Assembly: GCA_039767595.1 (NCBI GenBank)
Contig: JBDNBY010000060.1
Coordinates: 1-29,369 of the forward strand
Reading direction: 5' to 3'
DNA: 29,369 nt
From: JBDNBY01 sp039767595
GTDB lineage: Bacteria > Pseudomonadota > Alphaproteobacteria > Rhodobacterales > Rhodobacteraceae
Shown here: one piece after another, positions 1 to 8,753 of the stretch
Position numbering within the stretch: the stretch's first letter is position 1
Layout: the number at the start of each line of letters is the position of its first letter
Notes under the pieces: model-generated
Told to the model about the DNA's origin: nothing
What the model saw: the letters and a program-made list of their open reading frames with translations, nothing else
The model's database searches: none
Position numbers and translations under genes: made by a program

Positions 1-26
1 ATATTGAGATTGGCAGAACCTTGCAT
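1..26 (-). CDS. suhB: Partial 5' end of probable inositol monophosphatase family gene
   Basis: Only the first eight codons lie in the window; they read MQGSANLN on the minus strand and the gene runs off the left edge. An AAAAGGAC ribosome binding site sits about six bases before the ATG, so the start itself is well supported. The short N-terminus matches what I remember of Rhodobacteraceae SuhB-type inositol-1-monophosphatases, which begin this way and continue into a KAARKAG segment. Eight residues are too few to prove identity. It lies 85 bases downstream of thyX on the same strand, so the two may be co-transcribed. Confidence 0.45.
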
Positions 27-111
27 GGTTTGTCCTTTTGGTCAGATGGTAAGCTGCGCCCTTACACCCTCCGCGTCCTTTTGCCAAGGGGCATGGGACA
101 GGGCGGCACGA

Positions 112-1020
112 TTATCCGTCCAAAACGGCCTGAAATTCGCGCCATTCCCCAGCGGACATGCCCGAGCTTTCTTGCGTGACCTCTTCGCCCTTGAGCATGC
201 GGCGCAGGCACTCTACCGCGCGGCCCGACAGATTGGCACCGCCCAGCCTGTAATCCTCAAAGGCGCGGTAGGTTGCAGGCACCCATGCTTTGACAATCTC
301 ACACATGATATCGGCATAAACGCGGATTTCATATTGCGCATGCGGATCGGCCCGCAACCGTAGGAAATGCAGCAAGTTGTGCAGGTCAATCTTCCAATAC
401 CATTGCGTATAGATATTGGCCGGCAAATTCATCCGCGCCAACTCGCGGGCGAGGCCATCTTGCCCGTCGTCCGAGATCATCCGCTCATAATTATCATAGG
501 CCCGTGTGCTATCAGCCTTGAGGATTTCAAGCACTTGTGCCGCCTCTTGATCGGCCAAAACATCGCCGCGCCCTTGGTTATTCACGGTCGATTGCGCCGC
601 TAAATGATCGCGTGCTGGGATATAAAACTCGCGGTCCAAAATCGAATACCGCGCGGAATATTCATTCACATTCGCCGTGCGGTGCCGAATCCATTGGCGC
701 GCCACGAAGACAGGCAATTTCACATGCAGCTTAATCTCGCACATTTCAAATGGGGTCGAATGCCAATGCCGCATAAGATAGCGAATGAGACCCTCGTCGT
801 TTTGAACAGATTTGGTGCCCTTGCCGTAACTAACGCGCGCGGCCTGACAAATCGCCGCGTCATCGCCCATATAGTCAATGACGCGCACAAAGCCATGATC
901 CAAAACGGGCATCGGCTCATAGAGCATCGCCTCAACTCCGTCGGACACGGGGCGTAATGTTGCAGAAGTCTCGGAGCGCAGCTGAGCAATTTCAGCGCGT
1001 TGTTCAGGGGTCACAGTCAT
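112..1020 (-). CDS. thyX: FAD-dependent thymidylate synthase ThyX
   Basis: Flavin-dependent thymidylate synthase makes dTMP from dUMP, using methylene-tetrahydrofolate as carbon donor and NADPH through FAD; it is cytosolic and forms a tetramer. The diagnostic ThyX motif RHRxxxxNExSxRY is complete at residues about 112-125 (RHRTANVNEYSARY), followed by the usual FYIPA-type segment. At 302 residues it is longer than the shortest ThyX proteins (about 220) but usual for alphaproteobacteria, with an extra N-terminal stretch of about 40 residues. The start is ATG at 1020 with a weak GGAC-type ribosome site. The stop is TAA. No thyA is visible in the window. Confidence 0.97.
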   Translation of the reverse strand: MTVTPEQRAEIAQLRSETSATLRPVSDGVEAMLYEPMPVLDHGFVRVIDYMGDDAAICQAARVSYGKGTKSVQNDEGLIRYLMRHWHSTPFEMCEIKLHVKLPVFVARQWIRHRTANVNEYSARYSILDREFYIPARDHLAAQSTVNNQGRGDVLADQEAAQVLEILKADSTRAYDNYERMISDDGQDGLARELARMNLPANIYTQWYWKIDLHNLLHFLRLRADPHAQYEIRVYADIMCEIVKAWVPATYRAFEDYRLGGANLSGRAVECLRRMLKGEEVTQESSGMSAGEWREFQAVLDG

Positions 1021-1316
1021 GAAAGCCGTCCAAAATATCGTTTACGCCCTAATCTTAGTAGAACTGTGGGTCGAAAACCACCATATAATGAGGAATGAGC
1101 GCGGGTTTTTGCACGAAGAGACGCTCTCCGAAGTATGCCGGAACACTCATCCTCCCACGATAGTATATATCACGCCCCCGCAGTGCGAACTGGACTTTGT
1201 TTTGAGACAGGACGAAGATCGCTGGACATTTCAGAGCAATCGGTCATTTTCACATCCATAAGGCAGCCAGACCAGTCAAGGGCGGCCAACTTCAGCCAAG
1301 AGTGAGAGGGATGGTT
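1021..1316. other. Intergenic region between thyX and gloA
   Basis: About 296 bases separate two divergent genes and should hold both promoters. There is an AT-rich patch around 1160-1175 (AGTATATATCAC). An 80-codon open frame on the plus strand (1019-1261) has no ribosome site and low-complexity, non-conserved-looking content, so I do not call it a gene. I find no tRNA, no strong hairpin and no repeat here. Confidence 0.5.
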
Positions 1317-1739
1317 ATGAGATATTTACACACAATGGTGCGCGTTAAGGATTTAGAGGCCTCGATCGCATTTTATGAACTCCTAGGCCTCAAAGAGACG
1401 CGGCGCACGGAGAGCGAAAAAGGGCGGTTTACGTTGGTGTTTATGGCGCCTGAGGGACAAGAGGACTGCCCCGTCGAATTGACTTACAACTGGGACGGCG
1501 ACGACGGGCTCCCAAGTGACAGCCGCCACTTTGGGCACCTCGCCTACCGCGTCGCGAATATCTACGATCTGTGTCAACATTTGATGGACAATGGCGTGGT
1601 GATTAACCGGCCGCCGCGCGATGGGCACATGGCCTTTGTCCGCTCACCTGATAATATCTCGATTGAGCTGCTACAGGACGGAGAGCACCTCCCCCCTGCA
1701 GAGCCTTGGGCCAGCATGCCCAATACCGGTCATTGGTAA
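1317..1739 (+). CDS. gloA: Lactoylglutathione lyase (glyoxalase I)
   Basis: Glyoxalase I isomerises the hemithioacetal of methylglyoxal and glutathione to S-lactoylglutathione, the first step of methylglyoxal detoxification in the cytosol. The 140-residue product is one vicinal-oxygen-chelate unit pair and aligns by eye with E. coli GloA from the first residue (MRYLHTMVRVKDLEASIAFY versus MRLLHTMLRV). The metal ligands are visible: His5, Glu in ELTYNW, His in FGHLAYRV and Glu in SIELLQ. ATG at 1317 is preferred because it matches the family N-terminus and has GAGAGGGA upstream; GTG 1302 and ATG 1311 are in-frame alternatives. The length matches the family. Confidence 0.93.
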   Translation: MRYLHTMVRVKDLEASIAFYELLGLKETRRTESEKGRFTLVFMAPEGQEDCPVELTYNWDGDDGLPSDSRHFGHLAYRVANIYDLCQHLMDNGVVINRPPRDGHMAFVRSPDNISIELLQDGEHLPPAEPWASMPNTGHW

Positions 1740-1757
1740 AAGGCTACTCGTTACCGA

Positions 1758-2276
1758 TCAGCAAATATACCGAATTTGGCTGGTCCAATATCGTTCAAGA
1801 CGCTTGAGGATATGTGACGTTTGGTCAAACTCATGCTCGCGGCAGACAGATTTATCGATGATATCTGCCGCGTGCCCCTTGAAGAGACATTCGATCAAAG
1901 CGCAGATTTTCTGCCCTTTTTCTGTGAGTTTCACGCGCACAGATCGACGATCAATTTCGCATCGCTCGTGGTGCATATAGTCCATATCCACCAATTTTCG
2001 TAAGTTGTAACTGACATTACTGCCTTGGTAATAGCCGCGCGATTTTAACTCGCCCGCGCTCAGCTCTTTGTCGCCGATATTAAACAACAGCAACCCTTGC
2101 ACCGAATTGATTTCGACAACGCCAACACGCTCAAACTCATCTTTGATCACATCAAGCAACAGTCGATGCAACCGCTCAACAGACGATAGCAAATCAAGAT
2201 ATGCCATATGCGCCACGGCATGGGCTGATGTCTTGAGCGGGTTTTCAGGCAGCTCGAATGTAAACTCTTTGCTCAT
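1758..2276 (-). CDS. MarR-family winged-helix regulator (LdtR/PetP-like)
   Basis: A 172-residue DNA-binding regulator, probably a cytosolic dimer. The central part is a winged helix: a helix-turn-helix around residues 70-95 (GELKSRGYYQGSNVSYNLRK) followed by the wing with the DRRSVRVKLTEKG signature of the MarR family. The phrase RGYYxGSNVSYNLKKLV is, from memory, typical of the alphaproteobacterial LdtR/PetP subgroup, which in related species affects cell-envelope and stress genes; whether that applies here is inference. The GGAGACC ribosome site in front of ATG 2276 is good. It converges on gloA with only 18 bases between stops, so it is not obviously its regulator by position. Confidence 0.88.
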   Translation of the reverse strand: MSKEFTFELPENPLKTSAHAVAHMAYLDLLSSVERLHRLLLDVIKDEFERVGVVEINSVQGLLLFNIGDKELSAGELKSRGYYQGSNVSYNLRKLVDMDYMHHERCEIDRRSVRVKLTEKGQKICALIECLFKGHAADIIDKSVCREHEFDQTSHILKRLERYWTSQIRYIC

Positions 2277-2357
2277 TAACTGGTCTCCAAAATTTGTGAA
2301 GCCAATTTGCCCGATAAGAGCAAATATCCAGTTAACAACGCAGCGATATTTAAATTT

Positions 2358-2618
2358 CTAACTATTTCCCAATGAGGCAGCGATTTTCGACATCATATCG
2401 GCGTACTGCGCAGGCACGTCGCTGCGCCCACTGACCCAGGCATAAAGGTCGTGATCGTTTTCCTTCAAGAGCGCGTCATAGACCTCTAAATCGGCCGGTG
2501 GCATCTGCTCGAGCGCGCTTTGTGCAAAGCCGCCAAGGACGACGTCCATCTCTTTGATCCCGCGGCGAATGGATCGCATGTAAAGGCGCTTGCGCCATGT
2601 CTCAATGGGTTCATTCAT
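2358..2618 (-). CDS. sdhE: Succinate dehydrogenase assembly factor SdhE (Sdh5/YgfY family)
   Basis: Small cytosolic chaperone (86 residues) that helps attach FAD covalently to the flavoprotein subunit of succinate dehydrogenase or fumarate reductase. The family hallmark RGxxE is present at residues 19-23 (RGIKE) in the setting RRGIKEMD, and the rest has the expected five-helix pattern including the aspartate-rich LLKENDHDLYAW segment. Length is typical. The start overlaps the end of the upstream XRE regulator by 8 bases (ATGAATGA), which implies translational coupling. The stop is TAG, which shows that TAG is used as a real terminator in this genome. The sdh operon is not in the window. Confidence 0.92.
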   Translation of the reverse strand: MNEPIETWRKRLYMRSIRRGIKEMDVVLGGFAQSALEQMPPADLEVYDALLKENDHDLYAWVSGRSDVPAQYADMMSKIAASLGNS

Positions 2619-2988
2619 CTGTTTGTGCTTCGCGCAATCGTTTTTCCAAAAGAGCCAACCGTTTGGTCAGCTGGACCATCTCAACGCGGATATCGCGCAT
2701 TTGATCCAAAATGCCAAGCGTTTCCGAACCATCGACACCAGCCTCGTCCACGCCTTCGCCTTCGCCATTCAACAGCCACATGATCGAGACGTTTAAAATG
2801 CCGGCCATCATCGACAGACGATTGGCCCGTGGTTCGGAATTATCATTCTCCCATCCGCGCAATGTCGAGACTTGGATCCCCATACGTTTGGCCAATTGCG
2901 TTTGTGTCATATTCATGCGCTCGCGGGCGGCGGTGACGCGATCGCCGAGTGTTGCTGCATCTTCGCTGTACCAATTGGTTTCCATCAT
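2611..2988 (-). CDS. XRE-family helix-turn-helix regulator with C-terminal coiled coil
   Basis: A 125-residue putative DNA-binding protein. Residues about 16-75 form a Cro/CI-type HTH_3 domain (MTQTQLAKRMGIQVSTLRGW, then a second helix pair ending in MWLLNGEG). The C-terminus, about residues 93-123, is rich in Leu, Arg and Glu in a heptad-like pattern and could be a short coiled coil for dimerisation. The ATG pair at 2988 has AGAGGG seven bases upstream. It overlaps sdhE by 8 bases, so the two are one transcription unit, and it faces aspC across 77 bases. Target genes cannot be told from sequence; autoregulation or control of aspC is possible. Confidence 0.88.
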   Translation of the reverse strand: MMETNWYSEDAATLGDRVTAARERMNMTQTQLAKRMGIQVSTLRGWENDNSEPRANRLSMMAGILNVSIMWLLNGEGEGVDEAGVDGSETLGILDQMRDIRVEMVQLTKRLALLEKRLREAQTDE

Positions 2989-3065
2989 GCCCTCTGTTTC
3001 ATTTGCATTTCATGCTATCCGATACTAAGCAAACAATGGTCCAAACATCAATGAGTGTTCCCTAA

Positions 3066-4271
3066 ATGAGTGTCTTATCCCATCGCCTCGCCAAGATTGC
3101 CCCCTCTGCCACAATTGAAATGAGTGCGCGCGCTGCCACGCTCAAGGCGACGGGCGCGGATGTCGTGACGCTCAGCGCGGGGGAACCTGATTTTGACACG
3201 CCCGCTCATATTGCCCAAGCGGGCATTAGCGCCATTGAACAAGGGCACACCCGCTATACGCAGCCCGACGGCCTGCCCGCCCTCAAAGAGGCGGTCAGCG
3301 CCAAGTTCGCGCGCGAAAACGGGCTCAGCTATGGGCATGAAAATCTGATCATCTGTGCCGGCGGCAAGCATGTTTTGTTCAATGCCTTTATGGCCAGTGT
3401 GAACACAGGCGATGAAGTGCTGTTTGCCGCGCCCTATTGGGTCAGCTATCCCGATATGGTGCGCCTGTGCGGCGGCACGCCCATCGTCATTCCAACGCGT
3501 GCCGCCGAGGGGTATCGCCTGATGGCCGCCGATCTTGAGGCCGCAATCACCGCGCGCAGTAAATGGCTCGTTCTCAACTCCCCGTCCAACCCAAGCGGCG
3601 CCGTCTTGACCCACGCCGATCTTGAGGCTTTGGCCGATGTTCTGCGCAGGCACCCACAGGTCTGGGTCTTATGCGATGATATCTATGAGCATCTCACCTA
3701 TGAGGGCACTGAATTTGCCACATTGGCCCAAGTGGCGCCCGATCTGGCGGACCGCGTATTGACAATGAACGGCGTGTCCAAATCCTATGCCATGACCGGC
3801 TGGCGCATTGGCTATGCCGGTGGGCCCAGCGCGTTGATCGCCGCCATGCGCAAAGTGCAAATGCAAAGCACGTCAAACCCCTGTACCATCTCGCAATATG
3901 CCGCCATTGCCGCCCTTGATGGCCCCCAAGATGCAATGGGCCAGAACAAAGCGCTCTTTGAGGCGCGCCGCAATCGCGTCATGCGCCACCTTGCCCAAAT
4001 TGACGGTATCTCCTGCCCCAAGGCGCAAGGAGCGTTCTACCTCTATCCCGACATCAGCGGGCTGATCGGTAAATGCACCCCTAGCGGCAAGCGCCTGAAC
4101 ACGGATCAAGAGTTTGCTATGGCCTTTTTAGAGGAACAGCATGTCGCCTTAGTGTTTGGATCGGCCTTTGGCCTCTCGCCGAATTTACGTATTTCCTATG
4201 CGGCCAGTGAATCACAGCTTGACACCGCCTGCACCCGTCTGGCTCAGTTCTGTGCAAGCTTGACGGAGTAG
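3066..4271 (+). CDS. aspC: Aspartate aminotransferase (PLP, fold type I, class I)
   Basis: PLP enzyme that exchanges the amino group between aspartate and 2-oxoglutarate; members of this alphaproteobacterial/bacterial Iγ-type group can also accept prephenate or aromatic substrates. The 401-residue chain starts MSVLSHRLAKIAPSATIEMS and has the substrate-loop motif SAGEPDFDTP, the NSPSNPSG motif near residue 175, the aspartate in CDDIYEHL and the Schiff-base lysine at about Lys239 (NGVSKSYAMTGWRIGY). Length is typical. The stop is TAG at 4269-4271 and the next gene starts at the very next base, in the same frame, so the two are probably co-transcribed and perhaps coupled. Confidence 0.95.
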   Translation: MSVLSHRLAKIAPSATIEMSARAATLKATGADVVTLSAGEPDFDTPAHIAQAGISAIEQGHTRYTQPDGLPALKEAVSAKFARENGLSYGHENLIICAGGKHVLFNAFMASVNTGDEVLFAAPYWVSYPDMVRLCGGTPIVIPTRAAEGYRLMAADLEAAITARSKWLVLNSPSNPSGAVLTHADLEALADVLRRHPQVWVLCDDIYEHLTYEGTEFATLAQVAPDLADRVLTMNGVSKSYAMTGWRIGYAGGPSALIAAMRKVQMQSTSNPCTISQYAAIAALDGPQDAMGQNKALFEARRNRVMRHLAQIDGISCPKAQGAFYLYPDISGLIGKCTPSGKRLNTDQEFAMAFLEEQHVALVFGSAFGLSPNLRISYAASESQLDTACTRLAQFCASLTE

Positions 4272-4700
4272 ATGATGCAGATCACCAATCGCCTTTTCAT
4301 TCGGTATCGCGGCAACGCAGGCGTGATTTATCGCTGTTCTTTTGATCAGCGCAATCAACGCCAAGCGATGGATCGCATCGGTCTCGTGCATCTCAAAACC
4401 CACGAGGTTAAAACAGTGGCCGGCGCGCATATCACCCCTGATGAGCATATAGAGATCACCGCATGGGTCGAACAGCGCATCGGCCAAGATCGCGCAGATC
4501 GCGACGTCGATCTGCGCAAGCTCAATGATCATATGAACCTGACAACACAATGGTTTTTGGATCACGCCACCGACTAGGATACCCTGCGGTATAGCGAGGA
4601 TCTCTTGCTCTCAGTGATTGATCTGCGCAACACGCTGATCCGCCGGCGGGCACAAACCCAAGAGCGGCTGGATGCCCCCGCGGCCAAAACGCCCTCTTAG
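4272..4700 (+). pseudogene. Small conserved-looking gene interrupted by an in-frame TAG
   Basis: ATG 4272 opens a 101-codon frame that stops at TAG 4575-4577. The same frame then stays open for 40 more codons, to TAG at 4698-4700, exactly where the convergent MATE gene ends. The joined product (about 142 residues) reads well across the break: the part before ends LTTQWFLDHATD and the part after has DTLRYSEDLLLSVIDLRNTL, an amphipathic helix with an Arg-rich tail, as in the longer Roseobacter proteins I recall with the start MQITNRLFVRYRGNAG. A single base change (for example GAG or CAG to TAG) explains it. Function is unknown; no transmembrane segment or signal is seen. The truncated form may still be made. 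It follows aspC without a gap. Confidence 0.7.
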
Positions 4701-6052
4701 GCAGCAGGCTTCATTGATCGCACCACATAGATAAACCGCACGCCCAATGTCACGGCCGCGGCGGCAAGACCGACGGTCAATCCAATCCAGACGCCTTGGG
4801 CCTGCCAATCAAGCACGGCGCCCAGATAATAGGCGACGCCCAGCCCCATGCCCCAATACGAGCTAAATGCGCAGACCATCGGCCAAAACGTATCTTGTGC
4901 CCCGCGCAACACGCCGAGCAAAATCGCCTGTAACCCATCGGCAAATTGAAAGGCCGCGGCGATCATCAATAGGCTCACCGACATCGTCAAAATAGCGCCA
5001 GCCGCAGGGTCCGTTTGATCCAAGAAGATACGGCACAGCGCCTCGGGCACTGTTACAAAAACCGCCACCGTGAGGATTGCAAAACAAATAGACAACACGA
5101 CGGCGGCCCATGTTGAAAGGGCGATCATCTCACGATCTTGGCGACCGTATGCCTTGCCAATTCGAATGGTGACAGCTTGGCTTAACCCCAAATGCAACAT
5201 GAACGCAATCGAGGCCAATTGCATCACAATGCCATGCGCGGCCAAGGCTTGGACCCCGAACCACCCGACAAAGATAGAGGCGGCCGAAAACAATCCCACT
5301 TCGAAGAGGGCCGTAAATCCAATCGGCACGCCCAATCGCACGAGCTTGCGCATAATCTCAAAATCAGGGCGCCACATGCGCACAAAGAGCTGATCTTCGG
5401 GAAAAATTTTCGCCGCAATGATCGCCAAGAGGCCCATGCCAAGGATGCTAATGACCGCCGTGGTGATCGCCGCCCCTTGCACCCCCATCGCGGGGATCGG
5501 GCCCAAGCCAAAGACAAACACCACATCAAATATAGCGTTGAGCACCACGCCCACGAGCGACAGGATCAAAATTTCGCGCACGCGCTCTCGGGCCGACAGA
5601 TAGCTGCGCAGCACGTAGAAAATCAACATGACACCCATCGCGGCGCCCGTGATGCGCAAATACTCTTGCGCTCGGGCCGAAATTTCGGGGTCTTGGCCCA
5701 AAACCAAAAAGACCTGCTCGGAAAAGAACATCACAGGGTAAATCGCAATGCTGTACAACACGACGAGCCAATTGCTCATCCGTGTGACGCGCCGCATCGT
5801 TTGCACATCGTCTTGTGCCGCCGAGACCAAGGGCGCGACGGCAAAGGCGAACCCTGCCCCAAAAATCAAAAAGGTAAATTGAAACCCAGAGGCTAGAACA
5901 AGCGCAGCCAAATCTTCTACAGAGTACCACCCCAATACAATTGTATCGGTGACGCCCAGCATCAACTGCGCGATCTGGCTACCAATCAACGGCACCCCAA
6001 GCGTCAAACACACGCCAATTTCACGCCGAAGCGATTGTAACCAAGCGCTCAT
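4697..6052 (-). CDS. MATE-family multidrug / cation-coupled efflux transporter
   Basis: A 451-residue inner-membrane protein with about twelve hydrophobic segments arranged as two similar halves, as in NorM-type MATE exporters, which expel cationic drugs and metabolites using a Na+ or H+ gradient. Visible family features are the N-terminal GVPLIGSQIAQLMLGVTDTI segment, the second-half counterpart GVPIGFTALFEVGLFSAAS, and the LGVLRGAQDTFWPM loop typical of the NorM branch. ATG 6052 is preferred because GGGGGAA lies directly upstream; a TTG at 6064 is possible but would place the ribosome site inside the gene. It converges on the interrupted 4272 gene, sharing four bases. The substrate cannot be predicted. 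Confidence 0.94.
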   Translation of the reverse strand: MSAWLQSLRREIGVCLTLGVPLIGSQIAQLMLGVTDTIVLGWYSVEDLAALVLASGFQFTFLIFGAGFAFAVAPLVSAAQDDVQTMRRVTRMSNWLVVLYSIAIYPVMFFSEQVFLVLGQDPEISARAQEYLRITGAAMGVMLIFYVLRSYLSARERVREILILSLVGVVLNAIFDVVFVFGLGPIPAMGVQGAAITTAVISILGMGLLAIIAAKIFPEDQLFVRMWRPDFEIMRKLVRLGVPIGFTALFEVGLFSAASIFVGWFGVQALAAHGIVMQLASIAFMLHLGLSQAVTIRIGKAYGRQDREMIALSTWAAVVLSICFAILTVAVFVTVPEALCRIFLDQTDPAAGAILTMSVSLLMIAAAFQFADGLQAILLGVLRGAQDTFWPMVCAFSSYWGMGLGVAYYLGAVLDWQAQGVWIGLTVGLAAAAVTLGVRFIYVVRSMKPAA

Positions 6053-6233
6053 TGATTCCCCCAATTCCGCAACTCTGCCATTTCATTGAAATTTTAAGCC
6101 GATAGTATAGATTACATACTTTTGATAGATTCGCCAAAAACATACAGTCGAAAGCGGTAAGACATAACATGTAATTCATATTGGTCGTATCTAGGGAGCA
6201 TGCTACAACTATACGTATATCAATCCCACTCAA

Positions 6234-8753
6234 TTGCAAAGTTCTACATCATTGAGACATAAAATTGTGCAAAAACTTAAGGCTATTTTACAGTGGGCGC
6301 AGCTTGTCAAAAAGCCCGTCCGAAATGCCGAAGTACAAAATTTTCTATTTCGCGAGCATGAAGTTTCCAGCGTGGATCGCGTGCGCAACACGATCAGCGA
6401 GGCGCCGTGGCGACATTGTGCCATTCATAGCACCTTTGCCATTTTATTCGGGCTGTGTTTAGCGGCGGGTGCCATCCGCGCAGGGGACATGACCCCATAT
6501 TTCCATCATTTTCCGCATTTCACGGCTTATATCGTTGCTGTGGGGTTTATTGTATATCCCTATCGCATGTGGCCAGTCATTCTCATGGTGCAACTTATGA
6601 GCAATGCGCTGATCTACGCGGTTTCAGGCTTTTCTGACACTCCTTGGTACGGGGCACCATCAGAGGCCGTGCCCATTCTCATTTGGATGAATGTGGCAAA
6701 TATCATAATGAGCATGGTCATCGCGGTTTTGATGCGACTGCTGTACACTTTTATGCGCAACTATATGCGCCCGTTTGAAACTGATTTGATCCTGAACCTA
6801 TGCTTGATCACCATTTCAACATTGGCCAGTTTGGGCGGTGTCAACAGTATGAACGCGGTCATGCTGGCTCAGCCCGAACATGTACAGGAATTTCTAGGAT
6901 ACTCTTCGGAAGCGTTCTTGATGACACACTTCCGAGCCTTCCAAGGCGGTGTCATCGTCGCCGGCGTCATGATTGCCATGTTAGAAGGTCTTGAACGAAA
7001 AGATTTTTTATTGTCTTGCCTCTACGCGCTTCTATTTGCTGGAGCAGGCATTGTCCATAATCTAGACCTCACCTCTCATGAGCTGCTTGAGGCACTGATC
7101 GCTGCGTCATTATTGACTCTCGTTATGCCCGTTCGCTTAAGCATGTCCGCTATGATCATCGGCATCCCGCTGTATGTGGCAATCTCTGGTAATTTTATTG
7201 TCATGGAGCCGCCAACAACCAATGCTGAAATGGAGAATTTGATCTTCACGCAAGGGGGATTAATGCTTTTGTTTGTCGTGGTGGCGCTGCGCATGTTCAA
7301 TATGAATGGGCTGTCACTGCGCGAAGGGTCCATTCGGCGCCTAAATACAGTGCGTGATTTTGCCAATATTGGTGTGTTTTCCATCTCCATGGCCAATCGT
7401 ATTGTGCGTTTTGACCGCGCCTCAAAGCGCGTTTTCAATTTGCCCTCGGAATGCTCGGTTGAGGATCTGGCAAATCTCTTGCCCGAACAAGAAGAGCGTC
7501 TGTTTTTGAATATCCTACGGGCGCGGCACGGCTCGGCCTCGATGCTCTTTCGTATTCTTGACCACGACCCTGATATTCCAGATCGCGTATTGCGCCTTTA
7601 TCTTTGGTTTGAAACGAACAAATTCATAGGGTCTGTCGTCTACGGGATGGTCGTTGAAGTGACCGACGAATATGCCCGCGAAACGGCGTTGCAAGAGGCG
7701 CTCAATGAATTATCCGTGCGCCAAGACAAGCAAAAGCAGATGTTCTCGATCATCTCGCACGAGCTGCGGACACCGGCATCGGTGATCTCTATGCTTGTGG
7801 AGGATCTGCGCAGCGCCAGCGATGTTGAGGAAAAACGCAAGCAATTGTCCGAAGCCTCGCATCAACTGTTGTCTGTGCTCGCCGATATGCGCCAAGCCGT
7901 GAATCCAGAGCAAAACCTACCTGTGAACTTAGGCGTTTACCGCGCGAACGAGCTGGCCGAGACCGTCGCCAATACCTACCGCATGCAGGCCTCAGCAGCC
8001 TCCATCAGCCTACGTCTTGAGATGGGGGCCGCCGCGAATGATCAGCGCGTGGGCGATAGCGTTCGGTTGAAACAAATCCTTGGGAATTTGGTACGCAATT
8101 CAATCATCCACTCTCAGGGTCAGAATATCTGGATTGTCTTCAAAGAGACCAAAGGCCCCAACGGGCCACAAGAGATGTGGAAAATCGTTGATGACGGTGT
8201 TGGCATTCCCCATGATGCGGTCGACCGGCTCTTTGAACCCTTTGAGCGTGGCGTAGACGATACAAAGCTCGGCAGTGATCCTCGGGCCAAGCCCGATGGC
8301 AGCGGCCTGGGCCTCTTCATTGTCAAAAGCTCAATCGAGCTTTTAGGCGGTCAAGTCCAACATTTTGAACCAGATCATGGGGGCGCGGGCTATGCGCTGA
8401 GCGTGCCCAAGCGCTCTGAGCCACTTGAACAATTCACCAAAAGCCAACCCAAAGAGGCCGCCATGTTAGACGAAACTCTTGCCTCAAAAACTGTGCTCTT
8501 GGCTGAAGACAACGCCTTAGTCGCTCAAGTGACCAAAGCGCGTTTGGCGAAAATCTTCAAATCTGTCACATTGGCAGAAAATGGTAAAATCGCTCTAGAG
8601 GCCTTTGACAGCGCGCCAACGGATATCGTTGTGACGGATCTGTTCATGCCTGAAATGGACGGGGATGAATTGATCACCGCGCGGCGCTGGCGCAACGATC
8701 CCCAACATCGGCCTCACCGCCGCCGTTGTGGGCGACGACGCCAAACGGTTTGA
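6234..8753 (+). CDS. Hybrid sensor histidine kinase with multi-pass membrane sensor; receiver domain frameshifted
   Basis: Large membrane sensor kinase. Residues about 61-365 carry roughly eight hydrophobic segments, a MASE1-like integral sensor. A divergent linker (about 370-490) follows, then the HisKA domain with phospho-acceptor His509 (FSIISHELRTP), and the HATPase with N box (NLVRNS), G1 (DDGVGIP) and G2 (GSGLGLFIV). The C-terminal receiver starts VLLAEDN and has acceptor Asp802 (VVTDLFMPEMDG). From about 8682 the frame is wrong: it ends in an Arg-rich tail and stops at 8753, losing the conserved Thr/Ser and Lys of the receiver. The TTG start at 6234 is uncertain; GTG 6267 is an alternative and no clear ribosome site is visible. 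The upstream 6065-6233 is AT-rich. The signal sensed is unknown. Confidence 0.85.
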   Translation: MQSSTSLRHKIVQKLKAILQWAQLVKKPVRNAEVQNFLFREHEVSSVDRVRNTISEAPWRHCAIHSTFAILFGLCLAAGAIRAGDMTPYFHHFPHFTAYIVAVGFIVYPYRMWPVILMVQLMSNALIYAVSGFSDTPWYGAPSEAVPILIWMNVANIIMSMVIAVLMRLLYTFMRNYMRPFETDLILNLCLITISTLASLGGVNSMNAVMLAQPEHVQEFLGYSSEAFLMTHFRAFQGGVIVAGVMIAMLEGLERKDFLLSCLYALLFAGAGIVHNLDLTSHELLEALIAASLLTLVMPVRLSMSAMIIGIPLYVAISGNFIVMEPPTTNAEMENLIFTQGGLMLLFVVVALRMFNMNGLSLREGSIRRLNTVRDFANIGVFSISMANRIVRFDRASKRVFNLPSECSVEDLANLLPEQEERLFLNILRARHGSASMLFRILDHDPDIPDRVLRLYLWFETNKFIGSVVYGMVVEVTDEYARETALQEALNELSVRQDKQKQMFSIISHELRTPASVISMLVEDLRSASDVEEKRKQLSEASHQLLSVLADMRQAVNPEQNLPVNLGVYRANELAETVANTYRMQASAASISLRLEMGAAANDQRVGDSVRLKQILGNLVRNSIIHSQGQNIWIVFKETKGPNGPQEMWKIVDDGVGIPHDAVDRLFEPFERGVDDTKLGSDPRAKPDGSGLGLFIVKSSIELLGGQVQHFEPDHGGAGYALSVPKRSEPLEQFTKSQPKEAAMLDETLASKTVLLAEDNALVAQVTKARLAKIFKSVTLAENGKIALEAFDSAPTDIVVTDLFMPEMDGDELITARRWRNDPQHRPHRRRCGRRRQTV

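Noticed and set aside
1019..1261. 80-codon open frame between thyX and gloA
   Set aside because: No ribosome site, it overlaps the thyX start, and its composition is not protein-like.
5192..5896. Long open frame of 234 codons on the plus strand inside the MATE gene
   Set aside because: It is antisense to a clear transporter gene, has no ribosome site, and its translation is His/Arg/Asn-rich without family features; it is a mirror of the hydrophobic codons.
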